Program-made: the position numbers and the translations under genes
DNA from: CAYUVA01 sp964448115 [NCBI: uncultured bacterium]
Lineage (GTDB): Bacteria > CAYUVA01
Length of the DNA stretch: 64,000 nucleotides
Reading direction: 5' to 3'
Assembly: GCA_964448115.1 (NCBI GenBank)
Contig: CAYUVA010000012.1
Coordinates: forward strand, 1-64,000
The notes under the pieces: model-generated
Database searches by the model: none
What the model was told of the DNA's origin: nothing
The model's input: the letters and a program-made list of their open reading frames with translations, nothing else
In this document: in pieces, positions 17,701-24,509 of the stretch
Position numbering within the stretch: position 1 is the stretch's first letter
Layout: every line of letters starts with the position of its first letter

Positions 17701-17894
17701 CCGAAATGGCTCAAAAAGGGGGAGCCTCATTGACCCTGGCAGAGGTGTATTTTGAGATGGGTCAGGTGTTCCTAATGGAAAAAAGGCGAGATAAGGCGAT
17801 TGGGCACTTGAATAAAGCCAGGGAGATCTTCCTTCAACTAGGGAATTCAGAGATGGTGGCTGCAATCGATAAGCTCTTAAAGCCACGAGAATGA
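14739..17894 (+). CDS. Class III adenylate cyclase fused to ATPase and TPR region
   Basis: This is a large 1051-residue soluble signalling protein. The cyclase domain (about 45-230) has both metal-binding aspartates (FADISGFTSL and KFLGDAAL) and YTVIGDEVNLASRIE, with the Asn/Arg that stabilise the transition state, so an active nucleotide cyclase is likely. A predicted STAND/AAA-like ATPase follows, with Walker A GDTGIGKTE at about residue 281 and FIFDDLEG as a candidate Walker B. From about 680 to the end there are eight or so TPR-like repeats (for example LVNLGIAYNISGKRKDAIAAY). The start is TTG 14739 with AGGTAGG just upstream. It is the last gene of the signalling operon and points to cyclic AMP or cGMP output. 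The TPRs probably bind a regulator. Confidence 0.88.
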   Translation: MLNNRPGLHLFYYSLTEKQKKSESLQELVSSFVPEHILPYLSEQRLLTFKGERRRLSILFADISGFTSLSEQLDPEQVIGLVNQFFLRVIEISRSKLGVVDKFLGDAALIIFGASRYTGLESVLAIKTALELVRMVESEKFTILNSSEPIKIGIKVGINTGRVVAGIVGGKHKREYTVIGDEVNLASRIEDLAQTGEILVSHQTMLEAKDHFEFEDLGYKKLKGKSEPLRIYKVLGSKKIGKVIEKKRQLFRFVDREKEIASFEELLRSDNKSIRSVAVTGDTGIGKTELIGKLRDKLQQVNYQIFEAGGQGWWGETVLAPVRAVFRQLLKTQEVPLDRLKEYLDEALAAIADKTWHKQADREVSKELINDPNIEDLLFFLCSHTDNYSLIEHLGSSRLRENILALLSLVASAKSHEAPISFIFDDLEGYDSLSVEVISDLVASRAIEGAIIILGYERSYFKADLLNNRCDLVLVLKPLEPGMLRAAASMFVKKHPQVSPIMNRIIQASGGIPLVFKEMLNALAQQPAESLEKASTSLLGDLQGSQALEQVALSRFDALSVLQKDIIRFASILDAPFSIDLIARFFPFDKELVHDEIKLLADRGFFTTSQSPSGQVVYKLARPFFADAIYQTILKDQRREMHQKIADTLESLSYHDPNRSNRSLALHFHHAGIDHKAYYYLLDLAESLSSVDAHREAIEYLELAGMHLPGSPSDKANERARLNLKLGSSYEALGMWDKAQNIYLETVAIFRDAKDINEITAKAYASLGSILINKGEWKAAQSYLDKANSYYIEKEDLEGMFNTYNQRGILEIQQGNLEAGFGFFNKALECGQRLKDPRLQSSALVNLGIAYNISGKRKDAIAAYLKSLPLFEFMGDFNAIARTYHNLGMTYRDLKRFKDAENYYRKALEILRRCMDYHLSGMTYMNLSDALGEQGDTRAALSFNERAEQFLMRVGDELALADCRRIKGKILHKAGKNSLSLQAYQEAAEMAQKGGASLTLAEVYFEMGQVFLMEKRRDKAIGHLNKAREIFLQLGNSEMVAAIDKLLKPRE

Positions 17895-17904
17895 ACCCGC
17901 TGGA

Positions 17905-18609
17905 TTATTCCTCCTTCAGGTGTTTTTTTATGATCCCCAGAAATTGTTGATTATCCTTTAGCTTCTCGAAGTCTATGTCATCCCAGGCATACTGCGCCAT
18001 CCGTTCATCCTTGCAAACTGCCTTCTGAACCCTAGAGATAGCATCCTCCAGCCTGTTGTAACGAGCATGGATGGAGGCGATATAGTAGTGAGCCTCTGCC
18101 TCGTTCTCACGGTTGGCAATAGCCTTCTCGAATGCCTGTAAAGCCTCATCGAAATTGTTGGAGGCGTAGTAATAAACCGCACTGCTAAAGTCGCTCATAT
18201 CGGCATCGACAATATTTCCCTTAATATTCTTCTTGTTATCGAAGTATCTTTTCAGATAGTTGGAGGCTACGTGTCGTAGTGAGATATCTGCTGATTCCTG
18301 ACCAAGGATGGTGTTAAGCAACCTCTCAGCCTCTTTCTTCTTCCTATTCTGCAACGATATTAGTGCCTTATCCAATAATTTTTCAAGATCTACCGATGTT
18401 GGTACAGATTGTGCTTTAGGTTTCGGCTTAGGGGGTGCTTTTTTTCTTTTAACTTGACTGGTAGTTGCCTTTTGTTTTTTTACCTTTGAGCGCTTATTTC
18501 TTACCGCCGATTTTGTTACGCCATATCTTTCAGCAAGCTGTGTATCGGTCAATCCATCGGGGTTATATACGATGTCATAGACCTCATCATCATTCCATTT
18601 TTTAGGCAT
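17905..18609 (-). CDS. Putative DNA-binding HTH-TPR protein
   Basis: The 234 residues divide into an N-terminal helix-turn-helix-like segment (about 5-42: LTDTQLAERYGVTKSAVRNK), a Lys/Pro/Ala-rich basic linker (about 43-70) and a C-terminal TPR-like helical region (about 75-230, including FDEALQAFEKAIANRENEAEAHYYIA). The HTH plus basic linker suggest nucleic-acid binding and the TPRs suggest protein contacts. It converges on the cyclase gene with only ten bases between stops. No named family is recognised. Its own promoter would lie in the gene-free region beyond 18610. Confidence 0.75.
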   Translation of the reverse strand: MPKKWNDDEVYDIVYNPDGLTDTQLAERYGVTKSAVRNKRSKVKKQKATTSQVKRKKAPPKPKPKAQSVPTSVDLEKLLDKALISLQNRKKKEAERLLNTILGQESADISLRHVASNYLKRYFDNKKNIKGNIVDADMSDFSSAVYYYASNNFDEALQAFEKAIANRENEAEAHYYIASIHARYNRLEDAISRVQKAVCKDERMAQYAWDDIDFEKLKDNQQFLGIIKKHLKEE

Positions 18610-18902
18610 GAATGGCTTCTCCTCCCTACATTGAAGGTTTAAGAAAACGGTTTTTAGTGATAAAGTACCTCATAAAAATAGACCAGGGCGGGCAATCCGC
18701 CAAAACATTGACCATGTAATCAAGTCAATTGATAGCAGACATTTTCATCCAAGTCAAGTAAGCTGATTTCTCACCCACAAACTATGCATAATGATTAACC
18801 ATATTCTTTCAAAATCCTCGCAATGATAATCGATGTAAACAGCGCTGAGGAATTGATTTTTTACAATTGTGTCGATAGGAGTTGATATACTTTCACCCTC
18901 AA

Positions 18903-18922
18903 CAGAGGGCTTCAGCCCTCTG
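18903..18922. repeat. Perfect 8-bp stem palindrome (CAGAGGGC/GCCCTCTG)
   Basis: The arms 18903-18910 and 18915-18922 are perfect complements around a TTCA loop. It is followed by AGCGGACTAAAGCCACGCT. This pair of motifs, one GGGCTTCAGCCC-like and one GACTAAAGC-like, has the look of a dispersed intergenic element, not a regulatory site. Confidence 0.7.
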
Positions 18923-19024
18923 CTTCTATCAGCGGACTAAAGCCACGCTGTTGATGGGGCTTAATCACTGGATACCCCCTTCGTGGGGACAGGCTTTTAG
19001 AGGAGATATTCCTACTAACTAAAG

Positions 19025-19044
19025 TCCCCTCTATCAAGAGGGGA
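19025..19044. repeat. Palindrome TCCCCTC/GAGGGGA, possible terminator of the outer-membrane gene
   Basis: A seven-base stem (19025-19031 with 19038-19044) encloses TATCAA. It lies about 90 bases past the stop of the minus-strand outer-membrane gene. Reading the minus strand, no long U-run follows at once, so intrinsic termination is uncertain. The style matches the palindromes inside asnB. Confidence 0.55.
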
Positions 19045-19134
19045 TTTAGGGGTGTGTCTTTCTTCCCTTAATACCTCTTTTGAGGTCTTACTTAGACTTT
19101 AAGGGCATTTGTTCGCTCTATGGGCTGAGCTAGT

Positions 19135-20367
19135 TTATATGTTCTTGAGGTCGCGGCTACTTATGGAGAACGAGAACATAAGCTCCTCATCGAAGTTGGT
19201 GGCAAGCGCGAAGCTCATGGTTCCAGCACTGAATCCCATGGTGATATAAGAAGGCGTATCGCTTGTGGCTAGGTTTGCCAGGTACCCGCAGCGGAGGGCA
19301 TAGAATCCCTCGGAGAAGGTCTTCTGCGCGCCTAAGCCAAAGAAGTGATAGCGCTGGTAGGTGTTTATGGTCTTTTCCTTGGTGATATCGTAATCTAATG
19401 CTATGGTCCATGTCTTTGCAGGCATAACAGCAGCCCCAATCCTCGCTTGTGGTTTCAGCTCGGTTTTCTTGGTTATGAATGTCCCTTCATCGACCTTGAT
19501 CTTGTATTTGAACTCAGGTCCATTGATGTTACGAGCCACGATTCCGACCGATAGCAGCTCCCGATACTCGTAATAGCATCCGAGATCAAGGGCATAACTA
19601 CTTGTGGTAAGGCTTTCGCCCCTGGTTACGCTATCTTCCTCCACTTCGCTATCCTGCTCGGCGTTGTCCTGGATATTGTAGGTATAATGCGTCATTGAGC
19701 CGGTGATAAAGCGCAGCGTTCCCCCGAACTTGATATCGCCCTCGATGTAATCCCTCATCTCTTTTGTCAGAATGGATCTCCCATAAGAGACTCCCAGGTC
19801 TAAGCCGGCTCGCACTGCCAGGAACATCTTGCTTTGGTTGTAGTAAATCGAGTTGGGATCTACCAGGTAGTCAGAGGGATTGATGCGCTCCATATCGATT
19901 ATGAAGTAATCATCCAGCACGGCGCCAAGCCCGATACTTAAAGCAAAGTTATTATATGAGACGGCGAGATTCTTTCGGTACTTTACACTCAGATTAGTTC
20001 CCCGCTCGTTTATCTTTTGTAGTTTCCTGAGCAAGTTCGCATAATCATCGAGCGTTGGGTCATAGTACTGTTCATCGTAAAGATTGGTATCGGAGAAGAC
20101 ATCCATTATATCATCGAACTTACCTAGAAAATCGTTGCCGTTGACCAGCTTGAAGATGGTCGGTGTATAGGTAATCGCATTGCCAGACGGGATCAGCGCT
20201 GGATTGAAGTGTGCTGATGCAGCATCCAGCTTGATGCAGGCGAATGTACCCCCCATCCCCAGAGAGCGTGCATCGAACAGATCCGGCTCCAAAGCCATGG
20301 ATTGGACTGAGAAAATACAAAGAAATAGGGGTATCGCAATTATCATCAAGCAACGAGCCGCTGCCAT
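19135..20367 (-). CDS. Outer-membrane beta-barrel protein (PorV/FadL/TraF-like)
   Basis: The 410-residue protein starts with a signal peptide (hydrophobic residues about 5-22, ending near SVQSMA). The mature start ARSLGMGGTFACIKLDAASAHFNPA is the conserved N-terminal signature of a broad outer-membrane barrel superfamily (only its key residues are given here: LGMGG, D-A, NPA). The rest alternates hydrophobic and polar residues, as in beta strands, for example IGLGAVLDDYFII and LDLGVSYGRS. The final residues are not the classic aromatic ending. It indicates a two-membrane envelope. Its cargo or role (transport, secretion anchor) cannot be told. It stands alone, divergent from dprA. Confidence 0.75.
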   Translation of the reverse strand: MAAARCLMIIAIPLFLCIFSVQSMALEPDLFDARSLGMGGTFACIKLDAASAHFNPALIPSGNAITYTPTIFKLVNGNDFLGKFDDIMDVFSDTNLYDEQYYDPTLDDYANLLRKLQKINERGTNLSVKYRKNLAVSYNNFALSIGLGAVLDDYFIIDMERINPSDYLVDPNSIYYNQSKMFLAVRAGLDLGVSYGRSILTKEMRDYIEGDIKFGGTLRFITGSMTHYTYNIQDNAEQDSEVEEDSVTRGESLTTSSYALDLGCYYEYRELLSVGIVARNINGPEFKYKIKVDEGTFITKKTELKPQARIGAAVMPAKTWTIALDYDITKEKTINTYQRYHFFGLGAQKTFSEGFYALRCGYLANLATSDTPSYITMGFSAGTMSFALATNFDEELMFSFSISSRDLKNI

Positions 20368-20513
20368 GTTAGCGACCTCCTTTTATGATTGAGTCTTCAT
20401 CAGCGATCATACGCCATCTCGAAATTTAAAGCTATCATAATAAAGTCCTTGTTTCGGGATTAAAAGATGCCTTGCATTGCATGCGGTTTTCTGCTTAATA
20501 ATTAAGCTGCATT

Positions 20514-21698
20514 ATGACTGCGAGGGATGCAAACATAAATAAATACCTTTTAGCCATACACCTTGCCGATGGTGTAGGCTCCGTTTTGTCTGATCGTCTG
20601 CTTACCGAGTTTCCTGATCCCAAGGAGATCTTCGATGCACCGATAAAAAGGCTGACCGCGATCAAAGGGATGAGCGAACGCATAGCCAGGAATATCAAAA
20701 ATACCCTTGATTCGGAAAGGCTGAAGCAGGAATTGAAGTCTATTTCGGAGCATAAAGTTACCTTGATAACCAGGCTCGATCCCGCTTATCCTGCAAACTT
20801 GAATAAAATAAAGGATCCACCGCTGGTATTGTATGTTCAAGGCAGATTAGCACCTGAAGATATTAACTCGGTTGCCATAGTCGGCACCAGAGAATGCAGT
20901 TACTACGGGATGAAGATGGCAGATTACTTTGCCAGGGAATTGGCAGCCAGGGGTATAACCGTGATCAGTGGCTTGGCGCGTGGAATCGACTCTTATGCCC
21001 ACGCCGGTGCATTGAAGGAAGCCAAGGGAAGGACCATAGCTGTAGTCGCATCCGGTCTCGATATCGTTTATCCATCAGAGAACTACCAGCTAAAGAATAT
21101 GATCGTAAACAAGGGAGCTGTGATCTCCGAGCTGCCTATGGGGACAAGACCGGATCGATCCAATTTTCCATCAAGAAATCGCCTGATCAGTGGTCTATCG
21201 CTCGGCGTTCTGATAGTGGAAGCGCCTGCGAAAAGCGGAGCACTGATCACCGCTGACATAGCCTTTGTTCAAGGGCGACTGGTCTTTGCGGTACCGGGCA
21301 GGGCAGACGATCAAGGAACAAAGGGCAATCTCAGGATACTCAAGAATGGTGCAAAGGTGGTCGCTGATGTGAAGGATATCATAGACGAACTCGAATCGCT
21401 GCTCACCTTTCGACCAAAGAAGGACATTACACCTCAAAACGCAGTCATAGAAGGAGATTCGGCTGATCGGGTCAATAACGAGCTAGAAAAATCTACACCT
21501 AAAGGAACGCCACAGGGTCTATCTTCCGAAGAGGTAGCCGTATTCAACCTGCTGAGCGACTCACCGAGATATATAGATGATCTGGCAAGCGAACTCGGCA
21601 AGCCGGTACACATTATCGGCTCCGTACTGCTTAAATTGGAGATCCTCGGATTAGCCATGCAATTGCCCGGCGGAATGTTCAAAAGAGCGGAAGAATAA
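20514..21698 (+). CDS. dprA: DNA-processing protein DprA
   Basis: DprA loads RecA on single-stranded DNA taken up during transformation. The 394 residues contain an N-terminal helical/SAM-like region with HhH-like sequence (KRLTAIKGMSERIARNI), the Rossmann-like DprA core (about 105-290) with VGTRECSYYGMK, ISGLARGIDSYAH, SELPMGTRP, FPSRNRLISGL and GALITA, and a C-terminal winged-helix region (about 335-390). All core motifs are present, so it should be functional. It is followed after two bases by topA, a common pairing. No late competence operon is visible here. The ATG lacks an obvious ribosome site. Confidence 0.93.
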   Translation: MTARDANINKYLLAIHLADGVGSVLSDRLLTEFPDPKEIFDAPIKRLTAIKGMSERIARNIKNTLDSERLKQELKSISEHKVTLITRLDPAYPANLNKIKDPPLVLYVQGRLAPEDINSVAIVGTRECSYYGMKMADYFARELAARGITVISGLARGIDSYAHAGALKEAKGRTIAVVASGLDIVYPSENYQLKNMIVNKGAVISELPMGTRPDRSNFPSRNRLISGLSLGVLIVEAPAKSGALITADIAFVQGRLVFAVPGRADDQGTKGNLRILKNGAKVVADVKDIIDELESLLTFRPKKDITPQNAVIEGDSADRVNNELEKSTPKGTPQGLSSEEVAVFNLLSDSPRYIDDLASELGKPVHIIGSVLLKLEILGLAMQLPGGMFKRAEE

Positions 21699-21700
21699 AA

Positions 21701-23872
21701 ATGGCGCAAAAATCATTGATAATAGTGGAATCGCCGGCAAAGGCTAAGACCATAAACAAGATCCTCGGTTCCGGGTTCTTTGTCAAATCATCGGTTGGAC
21801 ATATAAAAGATCTGCCCCAGAAGAGGTTAGGGATCGATATCGATCATGATTTCAGACCCGAATTCGTGGTAATGCCCGGCAAATTGAAGGTCCTAATGGA
21901 GCTTAAGAAGGCTGCCCAGAACGCGGATCAGATACTGCTGGCAGCGGATCCGGATCGCGAGGGCGAGGCTATATGCTGGCATCTTTACGAGGAGCTTCGA
22001 AAGGAGAATCAACGGATACATCGCGTGTTGTTCACCGAGATCACTCCCAATGTAGTCAAACAGGCGATCAAGTCGCCAATAGGCATCGATTCTAATAAGA
22101 TCGAGGCTCAGTTGGCTCGTCGCATCTTGGATAGGCTGGTCGGCTATCAGATCAGCCCCCTGCTTTGGCGTAAGGTATCCAAGGGCTTGAGCGCCGGCAG
22201 AGTACAATCGGTGGCGGTGAGGCTGATCTGCGAGCGCGAGCGGGAGATACTCGCCTTTGTGCCCGAAGAATACTGGTCGATCAATGCCCTGCTTCAGGGA
22301 AGCAAACCGGGTAGATTCGAGGCTGGATTGAAGAAGATAGATGGCAAGAACTTCAAGCTCTCCAATCAAGACGAGGCAAAGGCTGTAGTTGACGAAGCCA
22401 GTAAACAGGAGTTCATACTCGATAACATCAACAAAAAGACCAAAAGGCGCAATCCTTACCCACCTTATATTACCAGTACCCTTACCCAGGATGCCTCGAT
22501 TCGATTAAGGTTCAGCCCCAAGAAGACAATGCGCTTGGCTCAGGATCTATACGAGGGAATAGAGATCGGGAACAAGGGTCCAGTGGGTCTTATTACCTAC
22601 ATGAGAACCGACTCGGTGCGCATATCAAAGGATTTCGTGCAAGAAGCTAGGCAGTTCATCGCTGATAACTTCTCATCCAAGCACATTCCTTCAAAGCCGA
22701 ATATTTATAAAAGCTCCAAGTCCGCTCAGGAGGCACATGAGGCGATAAGACCCACATCGATGGCTAATACCCCAGAATCATTGAAGAATTATCTGAGAAG
22801 GGATCAATATTTAGTTTACAAGCTGATCTGGGATAGATTCGTAGCCTCGCAGATGTCGCCGGCTCAGTTCTTTGTTACCACCTTCACAATCAAGGCAGGC
22901 AGGTTCACTTTCCAAGCTAGCGGACAACAGATGATCTTTGATGGATTCCTGGCTGTCTATCAGGATCATAAACCAGAGAAAAATGGCGATGATAATAATG
23001 AGAAAGAACCTGCTGCAGTGCTGCCCGAACTTAAAAAAGGAGAGAAACTCAGTCTGATCGAACTCAACAAGAAACAGCACTTTACAACACCACCCCCTAG
23101 ATACAGCGAGGCTTCGCTGATAAAAGAGCTGGAGCAAAACGGGGTAGGAAGACCGAGCACTTATGCAGCCATAATAAGTACCATCCTGGATCGCAACTAT
23201 GTGGAACTGAACAAACGCAAGTTCCAGCCGACAGAGCTGGGCTTCCTAGTAAACGACCTGCTAGTGGAGAACTTCCCTCGCATACTGGATGTCAAGTTCA
23301 CTGCCCAGATGGAGGAAAGCCTCGATAAAATAGAGCTTGGCAAGCTGGATCGCCTTAAGCTGCTTGATTCTTTTTACCGGGATTTTCATGCCGCACTTAA
23401 GGAGGCAGAAAAGAAGATGCGGGAGGTGAAGAAGGAGATCACCGAGACCGACGAGAAGTGCGAGCTTTGCGGAAGCAAAATGATCATACGAATGGGCAAA
23501 AACGGCAGATTCCTCGGATGTTCAGCATTCCCCAAATGCAAGTTCACCAAGCCGCTGAATGATCAAGATAACGCAATTGATAAGCAGGCTGAATCAATAA
23601 GTGATCTCGGCAATTGCCCGCAGTGCGGATCTCCTTTGGCACTCAAAAGGGGTAAGTACGGACCCTTTATCGCCTGTACTGGTTACCCCAAGTGTAGATA
23701 TACTAAACCTTTCGTGCTCGATATCCCATGCCCTAAAGATGGCTGCGACGGTAAGATAGTGCCTAAGCGCTCAAAGAAGGGCAAGACATTCTATGTATGC
23801 TCCAATAGTCCCAAATGCGACTTCATCGCCTTTAAGCGACCACAAGCAAAGGGAAAAACGAAAAAATCTTAA
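21701..23872 (+). CDS. topA: DNA topoisomerase I
   Basis: This type IA topoisomerase relaxes negatively supercoiled DNA. The 723 residues start with the Toprim domain (LIIVESPAKAKTI, AADPDREGEAICW). The decatenation core carries SAGRVQSVAVRL and the catalytic tyrosine in TYMRTDSVR (about residue 305). After about 590 come three zinc-finger repeats: CELCGSK..CSAFPKC, CPQCGSP..CTGYPKC, and a variant third (CPKDGC..CSNSPKC). All have the four cysteines. It is directly downstream of dprA. Confidence 0.95.
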   Translation: MAQKSLIIVESPAKAKTINKILGSGFFVKSSVGHIKDLPQKRLGIDIDHDFRPEFVVMPGKLKVLMELKKAAQNADQILLAADPDREGEAICWHLYEELRKENQRIHRVLFTEITPNVVKQAIKSPIGIDSNKIEAQLARRILDRLVGYQISPLLWRKVSKGLSAGRVQSVAVRLICEREREILAFVPEEYWSINALLQGSKPGRFEAGLKKIDGKNFKLSNQDEAKAVVDEASKQEFILDNINKKTKRRNPYPPYITSTLTQDASIRLRFSPKKTMRLAQDLYEGIEIGNKGPVGLITYMRTDSVRISKDFVQEARQFIADNFSSKHIPSKPNIYKSSKSAQEAHEAIRPTSMANTPESLKNYLRRDQYLVYKLIWDRFVASQMSPAQFFVTTFTIKAGRFTFQASGQQMIFDGFLAVYQDHKPEKNGDDNNEKEPAAVLPELKKGEKLSLIELNKKQHFTTPPPRYSEASLIKELEQNGVGRPSTYAAIISTILDRNYVELNKRKFQPTELGFLVNDLLVENFPRILDVKFTAQMEESLDKIELGKLDRLKLLDSFYRDFHAALKEAEKKMREVKKEITETDEKCELCGSKMIIRMGKNGRFLGCSAFPKCKFTKPLNDQDNAIDKQAESISDLGNCPQCGSPLALKRGKYGPFIACTGYPKCRYTKPFVLDIPCPKDGCDGKIVPKRSKKGKTFYVCSNSPKCDFIAFKRPQAKGKTKKS

Positions 23873-24050
23873 GAGATCTCCTCAAGATATATAAGGTTGT
23901 GTCCCACCGCCGGGGCAAGGACTGGATGTCCGTTCGCCCGTGTATGTATAAGACAAGCTAATAATATTCGTGAAAGTGGCTCTAAAGAACCTTTTTTGCA
24001 TTTTGTTGGCGAAAATATTAAAAAAACGCCAATGAAAAAGGAAAAAGCTA

Positions 24051-24470
24051 ATGCAGACTAATGATTTCAGCTTTAATGATGAGCAGAACTTCTCCGAGAT
24101 AAATGTCGTGCCGCTGGTAGATATAATACTGGTCTTGTTGATAATCTTCATGATAGCAGCTCCCATGATGAAGGCGGGCATCGAGGTCGATCTCCCCGAG
24201 GCATCACCGAGACAGTTCAATGTCGATATCGAGGAGCGATATGTCATAAGCATCAGCGCCCAGGGCGATGTTTATCTTAATCAATCGAAGATACCAATCG
24301 ATGAGCTAGAGCAGAAGATAAGGCAATTATACCATAATAAGCCCGATAAGGGAGTTTTCTTGCAGGCAGATAAGCGCGTGCCCTATGGCATAGTCGTAAA
24401 GGTTATGGATCATCTAAAGCGCGCTGGTATCGAGAATCTAGGGGTGATAACCGAATCGCCAGAGAGATAG
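24051..24470 (+). CDS. exbD: ExbD/TolR family biopolymer transport protein
   Basis: The 139-residue protein has a short cytoplasmic N-terminus, one membrane helix (about 18-40, VVPLVDIILVLLIIFMIAAP with the conserved Asp that carries protons), and a periplasmic domain with the typical ending ADKRVPYGIVVKVMDHLKRAGI. ExbD/TolR proteins work with ExbB/TolQ to energise outer-membrane processes. No exbB/tolQ, tonB or tolA gene adjoins it. The upstream 178 bases separate it from topA and the next gene is ABC-F, so it is a stand-alone gene. It may be paired with a partner outside the window. Confidence 0.88.
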   Translation: MQTNDFSFNDEQNFSEINVVPLVDIILVLLIIFMIAAPMMKAGIEVDLPEASPRQFNVDIEERYVISISAQGDVYLNQSKIPIDELEQKIRQLYHNKPDKGVFLQADKRVPYGIVVKVMDHLKRAGIENLGVITESPER

Positions 24471-24509
24471 TTTTCTCGGACCCTTCACCATCATATAATA
24501 AAGGGATGT

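Larger units (their letters stand above)
18610..19134. other. 525-base gene-free region with palindromic repeats
   Basis: No open frame with coding character is visible. The left part (18610-18890) is AT-rich and may hold the promoter of the HTH-TPR gene; no clear hexamer pair was settled on. The right part holds three stem-loops: CAGAGGGC-TTCA-GCCCTCTG at 18903-18922, an imperfect CCCC-cttcgt-GGGG near 18974-18988, and TCCCCTC-TATCAA-GAGGGGA at 19025-19044. The motif AGCGGACTAAAGCCACGCT near 18930-18950 is another imperfect palindrome. The last stem-loop lies downstream of the outer-membrane gene and could also end its transcript. Confidence 0.7.

Noticed and set aside
18610-19134. tRNA or other structured RNA in the gap
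   Set aside because: Palindromes are present but no cloverleaf, no CCA end and no conserved RNA motif could be made out.
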